A stretch of DNA of 19,690 nt from Gammaproteobacteria bacterium (lineage in GTDB: Bacteria > Pseudomonadota > Gammaproteobacteria > Magnimaribacterales > AG-339-G14): assembly GCA_002689405.1 (NCBI GenBank), contig NZFZ01000042.1, positions 1-19,690 on the forward strand. Direction: 5' to 3'. Each line of letters begins with the position of its first letter. The stretch's first letter is position 1. The translations under genes were made by a program, and so were the position numbers. The notes beneath the pieces were generated by a model that worked only from the letters and a program-made list of their open reading frames with translations, did no database searches and was not told the origin of the DNA. Below, one piece after another: positions 1-7,291 of the stretch.

Positions 1-397
1 AAAGTTGTTTGATTAAATCTCGCATGGAAAGAACTCCAACAAGTTTTTCTTTGTCCATTACCGCCAAGTGACGAATCTGATTTTCCATCATTAAGTCAAG
101 AGCTTCGAGTTTCGTGCATTGTGGCGTAACACTAATAATATTTTTGGACATAATTTCTTTGACTTCATCATTTAAAGCTTCTTTCCCTTTTCTTGCAACA
201 AGTTCAATCACATCTCTTTCTGTAACGATTCCTTCAAGATCTTGTGGATCATTTGTATCCGAACAATAAACCAGCAAAGCTCCGATTCTGTTTTTGTCCA
301 TAATTCTGCATGCGTCTTCTATAGAAGAGTTTCTTGCAACAGCAAATATGTCCCAATATCTTTGGTTTAAAAGCAATGATTCAATGTTTTCAGGCAT
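1..397 (-). CDS. Two-CBS-domain protein (3' end cut by window)
   Basis: Reading the minus strand from ATG at 395-397 gives 132 residues with no stop before the window edge. Two CBS repeats are visible: about residues 13-65, ending with a GIVTERDVIELVA-type segment, and about 79-132, ending with GVLSMRDLIKQL. The hydrophobic-G-hydrophobic then T/S-x-R-D ending is the usual end of a CBS motif and often contacts adenine nucleotides. Stand-alone CBS pairs of about 140 residues bind AMP, ATP or similar ligands and act as regulatory modules; the partner here is unknown. Only a few C-terminal residues are likely missing. No clear Shine-Dalgarno precedes the ATG, and the frame is open a little further upstream, so the start is moderately certain. 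It is divergent from the TonB-domain gene, and the two share a 61-base control region. Confidence 0.85.
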   Translation of the reverse strand, partial: MPENIESLLLNQRYWDIFAVARNSSIEDACRIMDKNRIGALLVYCSDTNDPQDLEGIVTERDVIELVARKGKEALNDEVKEIMSKNIISVTPQCTKLEALDLMMENQIRHLAVMDKEKLVGVLSMRDLIKQL

Positions 398-411
398 TAA
401 GTGAGATGATT

Positions 412-440
412 TATAGAATTTTTTGTTTATAATACGTCAA
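412..440 (-). promoter_or_regulatory. Possible promoter for the CBS-domain gene
   Basis: On the minus strand there is TTGACG (435-440), one mismatch from the -35 consensus. It is followed 17 bases on by TCTATA (412-417), or 19 bases on by TATAAA (410-415). Transcription would start only about 5-10 bases before the ATG at 397, which fits the missing Shine-Dalgarno. It overlaps the plus-strand -10 of the divergent gene, so the two promoters could compete. Motif match only. Confidence 0.35.
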
Positions 441-450
441 AATCTAGGAG
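428..450 (+). promoter_or_regulatory. -10 box and ribosome binding site for the TonB-domain gene
   Basis: A perfect TATAAT lies at 428-433; no good -35 is visible 16-18 bases before it. A strong Shine-Dalgarno, AGGAG at 446-450, sits 8 bases before ATG at 459. This decides the start of the gene in favour of 459 rather than the upstream in-frame TTG at 423, which overlaps the -10 region. Confidence 0.45.
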
Positions 451-458
451 ATTTAAAA

Positions 459-842
459 ATGATATTTAAAAAAGGAATTAAATTATTGTCTCTATCTATT
501 CTTTTCTTAGGGCTAAGTGCCTTAATACATGCTGATAAGGGCTTTATTACTGTCGATGGAAAAAACATCGAAATGGACGTTGAAAGACAATATCAAGCAC
601 CTGCAAGCTATCCAAGAAAAGCTTTAAGACTTGCTAAAGAAGGTTATGTAATCGTTGAATTCGATGTCAGCGCGGACGGTGATGTCATTGATCCTTTTGT
701 CTTGGAAGGTGAACCTGCAGGACTTTTCGATAGAGCAGCAATGAAATCCATCAGAAAGTGGATTTACCAGCCACCAATATATGAAGGCGTGCCTGTCCAA
801 GTAAATGATGTGCAAGTTAAATTATCTTTCCGAGTTCAATAA
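459..842 (+). CDS. Small exported TonB C-terminal-domain protein
   Basis: The product is 127 residues. Residues 1-25 look like a signal peptide: KK near the start, a long Leu/Ile/Ser core, and a likely cut after the Ala of LIHA. The rest (about 40-127) is a TonB C-terminal domain (PF03544 type), with YPRKALRLAKEGYVIVEF, then a DVSADGDV turn, then AAMKSIRKWIYQPP and a final beta strand. In true TonB this domain contacts the TonB box of outer-membrane receptors. Here the long Pro/Lys-rich linker of a canonical TonB is absent and no ExbB/ExbD genes are adjacent, so it is probably a periplasmic TonB-like protein rather than the energy transducer itself. The start at 459 is supported by AGGAG 8 bases upstream. 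The hybrid kinase gene follows after 22 bases and is probably co-transcribed. Confidence 0.85.
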   Translation: MIFKKGIKLLSLSILFLGLSALIHADKGFITVDGKNIEMDVERQYQAPASYPRKALRLAKEGYVIVEFDVSADGDVIDPFVLEGEPAGLFDRAAMKSIRKWIYQPPIYEGVPVQVNDVQVKLSFRVQ

Positions 843-864
843 GATCTTAAATTTTTACGCGTAA

Positions 865-3858
865 ATGCGTATCAGAACAGTATTAATTGGGATTGGTTTA
901 GCAGGAAACCTTCTGCTAGCCCTCTCCCTAATTTTTTTATTTAACTATAGGGATTCAACTCAGAAAGAGTTTGCCAATGAATCCTTGGTATCAACATATG
1001 AAGCTGCTTGGTTTCAAACTCTTGAGACTTCAATTGATGCAATTTCAGCTTGGCTCCCAATAACTGGAGAAAGGGGAAATTATTGGGATCCCGAAAACCC
1101 CATCTACCCTGAAGAGGAACTCTCATCACCAGATGACTCATTTGCCAATCCATTGATTCAATTCATCACAGATAAAAACATTGGAGAGGCAGGATATCTC
1201 CTAGATCTAATGTTTGAGTTTGATTTGGATGAGGGAAATTTAAGTTTCATCAAAGCTTATTATCCGGATGGACAGAGATTTTATTGTGCCAGTGCCTTAG
1301 ATTTATCTGGTATCGATGCATGCAACCCCCAAGCTAAAAACGAATATGATGAAAATCTTGATGAATTTCTCATTGATGCAGGAAAAAGACCAAGAAGATT
1401 TCTTCAAAAAATTATTGACTCATCTGGAGAAAAGATCACGACTTTAAATCAAATGATGGCCTTTCCGATAAAGGCTTTTAGTAGAAATGCTGAGGCAGTT
1501 ATTGTTATGGGAATAGACGTAAGAAAGTCGATGGAGACCTTTGGTGATGAATTTGAACTTGTGACTGCAGTGCAAACAGAAGAAGGAATCATTTCATTGG
1601 GCGATGATTATGCTAGATATGAATCTGGCTTAGAATTAGACGAAACTTCCAATTTTGGAATTACCAACATTAAAGGTCATGTCGATAAAGCAAATTCAAA
1701 CTTGGAAGAATTTGGCAATAGGACGTCTACCAGGGATTCGGATTTAGGATCCCTCATAACGCTGCTTCCATTGAGTTCTTACCTTTCATCGGACAAAGCG
1801 CAATTGTTTATTTTCAGAGATGAAAGCGAAAGCATCGCTCAAGAAAATGCCATCTTAAATACAATTTACATAATAATTACTATCGTAATTTTCTTGGTGA
1901 TTGCCCTTACTTCAGTAATTCTCGCTAGTGTTTTTGGGTCGGTCAATAAAGCAATTGAGGTTTTACAAGCTCTTACAAGCGGAGACTTGTCTAAAACTAT
2001 GCCGCAAAGAAGAGGTCTTTTGAGATCTGAAAATGATGAAGTTGGTGAGCTTGCAAAAGCTCTTGAAATTTATAGAGGCCATCTCAATGAGATGGAAAAC
2101 ATTAGAACTGAACAGGCGCGTAGAAGAAAAGAAAGGGATACTGCGATCATAGAAAAAATGAGTATTCTTGCCGATGAGCTTGAAGGAGATTCAAGAACTT
2201 TAATTCTCAATGATATTAATAAAATGAAAAATCTTGCTCAAGAAAGCTCGCAAGATAAAGGAGAAGAAGCTTCGGTTGAATTAATGACAGTTGCGTTCAC
2301 AAGAATGGCCGATGAAGTTCAAGTTCTTATAGATACAAGGACCAAAGAAATGGAAGAGTCTCGAGATGAAGCGCTTGAGGCTAATGAACAAAGAAGTAAA
2401 TTTTTTGCCAATATGAGTCACGAACTTAGAACGCCGTTGAATGCTATTTTAGGATATGGAGAAATGCTTTACGAAGAATGTGAAGATTTAGGTTATGAGG
2501 ATTTGATGCCTGATCTTAAGAAAATTACCACATCTGGAACACATCTGTTGTCTCTTATTAACAATATTTTAGACCTTTCAAAAATAGAATCAGGAAAAAT
2601 GGAGCTTTTCATTACCAACTTTGAAATTGAAAAAGTGGTTGAAACTCTTCGAGACATAAATGCACCTCTAGCAGCCAAAAATGACAATGGTTTCAAAATA
2701 AATGTTCAAGAAGCTATAGGATCAATGTCACAGGACGAAACAAAGCTAAGACAGTGTGTTACAAATTTCTTAAGCAATGCCTTTAAATTTACTAATAATG
2801 GCCTGGTTACCTTAGATGTTAATTCTTTGATGAAGGATGAAGTTGAAATGATTGAATTCAAGGTCACAGATGATGGGGAAGGTATGAGCGAAGAAGGAGT
2901 AGCAAAAGTTTTCGAAGAATATGAGCAAGCTGAAAGATCTACCTCTGCAACTCATGGTGGAACAGGCCTGGGTCTGCCTATTAGTAAAAGATTTGCCGAA
3001 TTAATGGGTGGCGGCGTAACCGTAACTAGTGAAAAAGGCGTTGGATCTGTATTTTCAATTTTTATTCCCAGAATCTGCGATGAATCTGAAGAACTCGAAA
3101 ATGAAGAAATATCCTCCTTAGAGGGAGAAAACCTATGCGTATTAATTGACGACGATATAGCAATGCACGACTTAATAAAAAGAACAGTAAAAAAAGCTGG
3201 CATGACGTTAATTGGAGCAACCAATGGTGAGCAAGGTTTGAATATGATTAGAGAGTCAAAACCAAAGCTTATTTTATTGGATGTCTTAATGCCGGGAAGA
3301 GATGGTTGGTCTATCTTAAAAGAATGCAAATCTGACGAATCAATAAAAGACATTCCAGTGATAATGGTTTCTCAAATGTCACAGGAGACTTTAGCCTTTT
3401 CTCTTGGGGCTGATGACTACCTCACAAAACCTATTGATCGGGATAAATTCCTTAAAATGGTAACCAACTTACTCGCTAGCTCAACAAACAAAAGGATCTT
3501 AATTGTTGATGATGACGCAAATACAAGAGACATTTTGGGTAGAGCTTTAAAAGACGCAGGATACGAGGCCTTCATAGCGAAAGATGGAAAAGAAGGGCTA
3601 GAGAATTTGGATAAGAATCCAGCACTGATTGTTTTAGATCTTGAAATGCCGCGCATGGATGGATTCGAATTTTTAGAAAACTTTGTCGAAATGGATTTTG
3701 CAGAGAAGCCTAACATTCTCGTTTACTCAGGAAAAGATCTGTCAGAAGTCCAAGAAGAACTTCTCAGGAAAAATGTAGCTGGGTTGGTGAAGAAGGACGA
3801 AGTATCAATAAATCAGCTTCCAGGAATGGTTACTAAATTATTGGGATCTAAGAGTTAA
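865..3858 (+). CDS. Membrane hybrid histidine kinase with two receiver domains
   Basis: This 997-residue inner-membrane sensor kinase has, in order: TM1 (about 7-27); an extracytoplasmic sensor region of about 300 residues with a Cys pair (C141, C153), possibly Cache-like; TM2 (about 331-356); HAMP (about 357-410); a charged coiled-coil stretch to about 508; and HisKA with the H-box SHELRTPLN, phosphoacceptor H519. The HATPase follows, with an N-box around N634/N638, a DDGEG box at 669-673 and a GGTGLGLPIS box at 698-707. Receiver 1 has acidic pair D763/D764, acceptor D806 and K855; receiver 2 has D883/D884, acceptor D925 and K976/K977. All catalytic motifs look intact. No histidine phosphotransferase (Hpt) domain is present. 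There is no Shine-Dalgarno before ATG 865, and a small inverted repeat surrounds that codon. The gene converges on a minus-strand receiver/GGDEF/EAL operon, its likely output. The signal sensed is unknown. Confidence 0.95.
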   Translation: MRIRTVLIGIGLAGNLLLALSLIFLFNYRDSTQKEFANESLVSTYEAAWFQTLETSIDAISAWLPITGERGNYWDPENPIYPEEELSSPDDSFANPLIQFITDKNIGEAGYLLDLMFEFDLDEGNLSFIKAYYPDGQRFYCASALDLSGIDACNPQAKNEYDENLDEFLIDAGKRPRRFLQKIIDSSGEKITTLNQMMAFPIKAFSRNAEAVIVMGIDVRKSMETFGDEFELVTAVQTEEGIISLGDDYARYESGLELDETSNFGITNIKGHVDKANSNLEEFGNRTSTRDSDLGSLITLLPLSSYLSSDKAQLFIFRDESESIAQENAILNTIYIIITIVIFLVIALTSVILASVFGSVNKAIEVLQALTSGDLSKTMPQRRGLLRSENDEVGELAKALEIYRGHLNEMENIRTEQARRRKERDTAIIEKMSILADELEGDSRTLILNDINKMKNLAQESSQDKGEEASVELMTVAFTRMADEVQVLIDTRTKEMEESRDEALEANEQRSKFFANMSHELRTPLNAILGYGEMLYEECEDLGYEDLMPDLKKITTSGTHLLSLINNILDLSKIESGKMELFITNFEIEKVVETLRDINAPLAAKNDNGFKINVQEAIGSMSQDETKLRQCVTNFLSNAFKFTNNGLVTLDVNSLMKDEVEMIEFKVTDDGEGMSEEGVAKVFEEYEQAERSTSATHGGTGLGLPISKRFAELMGGGVTVTSEKGVGSVFSIFIPRICDESEELENEEISSLEGENLCVLIDDDIAMHDLIKRTVKKAGMTLIGATNGEQGLNMIRESKPKLILLDVLMPGRDGWSILKECKSDESIKDIPVIMVSQMSQETLAFSLGADDYLTKPIDRDKFLKMVTNLLASSTNKRILIVDDDANTRDILGRALKDAGYEAFIAKDGKEGLENLDKNPALIVLDLEMPRMDGFEFLENFVEMDFAEKPNILVYSGKDLSEVQEELLRKNVAGLVKKDEVSINQLPGMVTKLLGSKS

Positions 3859-4220
3859 GCTCCTAAATTTGACTCAATTTTTTCTAACAGCCTCTTAAAA
3901 TCTACAGGCTTGGTATCAAAATCATCTGCCCCACATTCCAAAGCTTTCTGCCTGTCATGTTCCATTGCATGGGCAGTCAAAGCAATAATCGGAATATTTG
4001 AAATCTCAGGATCCGCTTTTGCTTGAGTGGTCGCATCCCAACCATCTAAAACAGGAAGTCCCATATCCATTAAAACCAAGTCTGGACTTTCCGATTTCAT
4101 CTTATCAAGCCCTTCCTGGCCATCAAAAGCGAAAATAACTTCGTATTCTCTTCTTGTTAGCCTTCTGCCTAACATGTCGCGATTCATTTCATTATCTTCA
4201 ACGTAAAGAATCTTTTTCAT
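3855..4220 (-). CDS. Single-domain CheY/DivK-type response regulator
   Basis: The 121-residue protein is one receiver domain with no output domain. Visible key residues are the acidic pair E8/D9, phosphoacceptor D52 (in LVLMDMGLPVLDG), switch T82 and conserved K104 (in DTKP). The phrase IPIIALTAHAM is typical of receivers that pair with hybrid kinases. A strong Shine-Dalgarno (GGGAGAGA) sits just before the ATG and overlaps the stop of the upstream GGDEF gene, so translation is probably coupled. It is the last gene of the EAL-GGDEF-receiver operon. Its stop codon overlaps that of the convergent hybrid kinase in a shared TTAA (3855-3858). It probably takes phosphate from that kinase and acts by protein-protein contact; the partner is inferred from neighbourhood. 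Confidence 0.93.
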   Translation of the reverse strand: MKKILYVEDNEMNRDMLGRRLTRREYEVIFAFDGQEGLDKMKSESPDLVLMDMGLPVLDGWDATTQAKADPEISNIPIIALTAHAMEHDRQKALECGADDFDTKPVDFKRLLEKIESNLGA

Positions 4221-4231
4221 AACTCTCTCCC

Positions 4232-5686
4232 TCAGTTATAAATAAACTGATTTCTGCCCCCTTCTTTTGCTTTGTAGAGTCTCTCATCCGCAAGATTAAC
4301 AAGTTCTTCTTGATCCTTAACCTCGGATGAATTGATGACTCCTCCACTTATAGTAATATTAATTTCAACATCTTGAAAGGGTATTGATAAATCTACTACT
4401 GCTTTTCTTATTGATTCGCAGTAGTCTTTTAGGCTCATTTCTTCTTTGTGCTCTAAAACTGCAATAAATTCCTCTCCGCCAACTCTACCAATAACGTTTT
4501 CACCGCATGCATCTTTTAAACTGTTAGCAACTGCTTTCAATACCTCATCTCCGCCTGGATGCCCATATGTATCATTAATAGACTTAAAGAAATCTATGTC
4601 CATAGAAAGTAAAGAAAACTCATAGCTTTTATCTTGGCTTAGCTTCTCAAAACATTCCTCGATTTTGTCAAAAACAACCTGTCTGTTATAAATTCCAGTT
4701 AAGGGGCAAGTTGTTGCTTTAAGATTTAATTCTTTTAATAGCTCCTGTTCTCTTGCTCTATAGTGTTTTGCCTCTAAGCTGGCAATGGACTTAGCCATCA
4801 ATATAGTTCCATTTAAAGGCTTTGGAAGATAATCCGAAGCACCTAATTTGATACATTTAGCAGTGCTATCAACGTCATTAAATGCCGAAACCATGATAAT
4901 TGGCAGTTCATCTTTATCGTGATTTTTTCTAAATCTTTTGAGAAGCTCCAATCCGTTAATATCCGGCAACATGACATCCAACAAAATTAAATCAGGAGTT
5001 TGCTTATCAACTTCTTCTATTGCTGAAGTGCCATCTAGCGCCACTCTGCATGACAGGCCATTTTGAGCAAGCCTTCTCTCTAAAACCTCGCAATTAGTTT
5101 TATTATCATCAACTATTAGAACGTCCGAACCTTTGAGGTAATCATCTATATCCAAGCTGTAATCAATATCTCCTAAAGATCTGAAAAGCGATTCAGCATT
5201 TTGAATTTGGCCTTGCTCGGAATCTTCAGCTGCCTTTTCATTAAGATCGCCCTTAATAAAATCTACGAATCTTTCTATTGCTGTCTCTGTCTCTCTTGAT
5301 AAAGATAAAATAGTATTTAGATCTTTGATGCATTCTTCTGATAAATCATCTTCAAAATCTTCTATAAGAATCTCGCTATAACCAATAATTGCGTTTAAAG
5401 GAGTACGCAGGTTATGCCTAAGTTCTGAATATTCTTGTGATGTTTTGGCCTGCTTATCTGCAGCAGTGTTTTCCTTAAAAGCGTCCTCATATTGGTTTAA
5501 AAGTTTGTCTTCAGCCTCTTTTATTTGATTAATTTCTGAACTAATTTCCAAGTTGTTTTGAACTGCAAACTGTTCTACCAAATCAATATATTGTTCGATT
5601 GCCTCAGCAGGAGCTGAAAATTCTTGTTTGATTTGTGCTAGTAGTATTTTTTCTGCACCTTTTGAAGGTTTTTCTACACTGGCCAT
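4232..5686 (-). CDS. Diguanylate cyclase with HisKA-like helix pair and receiver domain
   Basis: This 484-residue soluble protein has a helical N-terminus (1-85), a HisKA-like dimerisation/phosphoacceptor segment (about 85-145; HNLRTPLNAIIGYSEIL with H91), a receiver domain (about 187-305; D193/D194, acceptor D237, K289) and a GGDEF domain (about 320-484). The GGDEF domain has metal ligand D363, the NDTYGHPGGDE segment and the active-site motif GGEEF at 403-407, so it should make c-di-GMP from two GTP. There is no HATPase domain, so it cannot autophosphorylate as a kinase. The RxxD inhibitory site expected at 394-397 reads CGEN, so feedback by c-di-GMP through that site is unlikely. The start ATG shares one base with the stop of the upstream EAL gene (TAATG). 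The receiver gene follows 11 bases downstream. Confidence 0.95.
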   Translation of the reverse strand: MASVEKPSKGAEKILLAQIKQEFSAPAEAIEQYIDLVEQFAVQNNLEISSEINQIKEAEDKLLNQYEDAFKENTAADKQAKTSQEYSELRHNLRTPLNAIIGYSEILIEDFEDDLSEECIKDLNTILSLSRETETAIERFVDFIKGDLNEKAAEDSEQGQIQNAESLFRSLGDIDYSLDIDDYLKGSDVLIVDDNKTNCEVLERRLAQNGLSCRVALDGTSAIEEVDKQTPDLILLDVMLPDINGLELLKRFRKNHDKDELPIIMVSAFNDVDSTAKCIKLGASDYLPKPLNGTILMAKSIASLEAKHYRAREQELLKELNLKATTCPLTGIYNRQVVFDKIEECFEKLSQDKSYEFSLLSMDIDFFKSINDTYGHPGGDEVLKAVANSLKDACGENVIGRVGGEEFIAVLEHKEEMSLKDYCESIRKAVVDLSIPFQDVEINITISGGVINSSEVKDQEELVNLADERLYKAKEGGRNQFIYN

Positions 5687-6774
5687 TAAAATTCCTCCTT
5701 GAATTCTGCTAAAAATTGAGGGCGATGATGAAAATAACCTTGTCCTTTACCACAACCAAGTTTCAAAAAAGTTTCTTGCTGCTCTAAAGTTTCTATGCCT
5801 TCGGCTAACATATCCAATTTCATATTTTCGCAAATGCTTACGACAAACTTAACAAGCTCTTGAGTATCTTGTTCAGAAACTGTTCTTGAGAAATCTTTAT
5901 CAAGCTTAACCATTTTTATAGGCAGATCTCTCAAATAACTAAGAGAAGAATACCCCGCTCCAAAATCATCAAGAGCAAGAGGAATTCCTTGTGATTTAAG
6001 ATTCTCAAAATATTCAGCTGCCCTAGATATATCCTCTAGCTCAGCTGTCTCAGTTATCTCAAGGCCTAGGTCTCCTGGGTTGAGATTATTTTTTTTGACA
6101 AAATCTAAAATAATTTTACAAAAATTTTCCTGCATTGCGGTATAAGCAGAAACATTGAGAAAAACAGTGAAATCTAAATTTTTTTCTTTTTTAAATTTAA
6201 AGATTTCCTTCAATTTTTGCATAGAAGCCAAAACTACTAAGGAAAATAAACTTTCTCCTTCCACAAGCGGTATTAACTTATTGTTTGGAATGATGTCCCC
6301 ATTTTCATCCCTTAGTCTTAGAAGCGTTTCTACACTAACTAAGTCTCCTGTAGCAAGGTCATATTGTTTTTGGTAAGCCATGTCTATGCGATCATTTTCT
6401 AAACAGGAAATGGTATTTTTCAAAGCATCCAAAGCTGCCTCGGACTGAGCCAAGACCTCTATCAAAAAGAAAGATTCTTCTTTATCCAAAGGAATTTCGT
6501 GAACTCGAGATCTCAATAAAAATTTTATTTTTCTCAATGAAAGTTCAAGATCGGATTGAAATGAAGACCCAATTGCTTCTATTTTCTTCGACGTACCATG
6601 AGATATTATTGGAGCGATGCCAATGTCACTTATTTCAGTTGTATCAAAAACATATTGAGCAGATTGATTCATCCATTCAACACCGCCATCCTTACAAAAA
6701 ATTAAATATGGACTGGGGTGATGTTTCAGAGATTTGATTAGGTATTTAGCCTGTTGATCTTCAATTATTGTCAT
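5686..6774 (-). CDS. PAS-like/EAL c-di-GMP phosphodiesterase
   Basis: The product is 362 residues. The N-terminal part (about 10-110) resembles a PAS fold, with SPYLIFCKDGGVEWMNQSA near the start. The EAL domain spans about 120-360. The signature motif is E149-T150-L151 (ETL instead of EAL, keeping the metal-binding Glu). Other residues of active enzymes are present: N207, E239 in LEITE, D269-D270 in DDFGAGYSSLSYL, K290, E325 in LAEGIET and Q345 in GQGYF. It should therefore hydrolyse c-di-GMP to pGpG. The ATG overlaps the end of the preceding small membrane-protein gene by 14 bases, with GAGGAA about 10 bases upstream as a possible ribosome site. It is co-transcribed with the diguanylate cyclase that follows (1-base overlap), so synthesis and breakdown of the messenger are encoded together. 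Confidence 0.94.
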   Translation of the reverse strand: MTIIEDQQAKYLIKSLKHHPSPYLIFCKDGGVEWMNQSAQYVFDTTEISDIGIAPIISHGTSKKIEAIGSSFQSDLELSLRKIKFLLRSRVHEIPLDKEESFFLIEVLAQSEAALDALKNTISCLENDRIDMAYQKQYDLATGDLVSVETLLRLRDENGDIIPNNKLIPLVEGESLFSLVVLASMQKLKEIFKFKKEKNLDFTVFLNVSAYTAMQENFCKIILDFVKKNNLNPGDLGLEITETAELEDISRAAEYFENLKSQGIPLALDDFGAGYSSLSYLRDLPIKMVKLDKDFSRTVSEQDTQELVKFVVSICENMKLDMLAEGIETLEQQETFLKLGCGKGQGYFHHRPQFLAEFKEEF

Positions 6775-7228
6775 CTTCTATAAGTTCCTCAACAACTTCA
6801 ACAAAGCTGTCATTAAATGTATTTTTCATGAAAGACCATAGTTTAAGATGATATTTTGATTTAAATAGTGTTTTAAAAGATCTTTTGTAATTATCCCATT
6901 CGCCTTTATCGATCATGCCAATTGTGTATTGATAATGTTGGTTTTCTCTAGACCTTAACATTATGCTGAAATATGACATGTATTTGGCATCTTCTTCAGG
7001 AGTAAGTTCCTCATCGTTTCGCAGTTTTAACTTAATCTTAACCATGCTTTTTTTCATACCTTCTAAAGCAATTTCCTGATGGCTATCAGCAACGTTTTGC
7101 CTAGCGTTTGCCCTAGCTACTCTATTCTGCTCTCTCATTTCTTGAATTAAATAGTAAATTGAAGCTACGGCTCCAATTGCTGCCAAAGCTCCAACTATGC
7201 TATTAAAATACTCTATAAAAAATCCCAT
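6761..7228 (-). CDS. Small membrane-anchored protein of unknown function
   Basis: I do not recognise this 155-residue protein. It has one hydrophobic segment near the N-terminus (about 8-28, rich in Ala, Gly, Ile and Val). A basic, Gln/Arg-rich helix follows (QEMREQNRVARANARQN), then a charged, mostly helical cytoplasmic part with aromatic residues (ENQHYQYTIGM, KGEWDNYKRSF). Small one-pass proteins of this shape are common in marine gammaproteobacteria without assigned function. Its last 14 bases overlap the start of the EAL gene, so it is probably co-translated with the c-di-GMP operon and might be an accessory or input subunit. That role is inference from the overlap only. A 63-base gap separates it from the upstream methyltransferase-like gene and may hold the operon promoter. 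Confidence 0.75.
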   Translation of the reverse strand: MGFFIEYFNSIVGALAAIGAVASIYYLIQEMREQNRVARANARQNVADSHQEIALEGMKKSMVKIKLKLRNDEELTPEEDAKYMSYFSIMLRSRENQHYQYTIGMIDKGEWDNYKRSFKTLFKSKYHLKLWSFMKNTFNDSFVEVVEELIEDDNN

Positions 7229-7291
7229 AAATCATTCTAAAAATGGAGACAGATAAGCTTAATTGTTTTGCGCTCTTATTTAAATGGTTTT

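Noticed and set aside
423..458. Upstream TTG start for the TonB-domain gene
   Set aside because: It overlaps the TATAAT box and has no ribosome site, while AGGAG sits 8 bases before ATG 459 and a clean signal peptide begins there.
2952..3716. Two minus-strand open frames of 99 and 133 codons inside the hybrid kinase
   Set aside because: Ser/Phe-rich translations typical of the reverse of Asp/Glu/Lys-rich coding DNA; the kinase frame is continuous with intact motifs.
4232..5686. GGDEF protein as a broken histidine kinase fused by frameshift
   Set aside because: The frame is continuous, the receiver and GGDEF domains are complete and there is no ATPase remnant; a real domain fusion explains it better.
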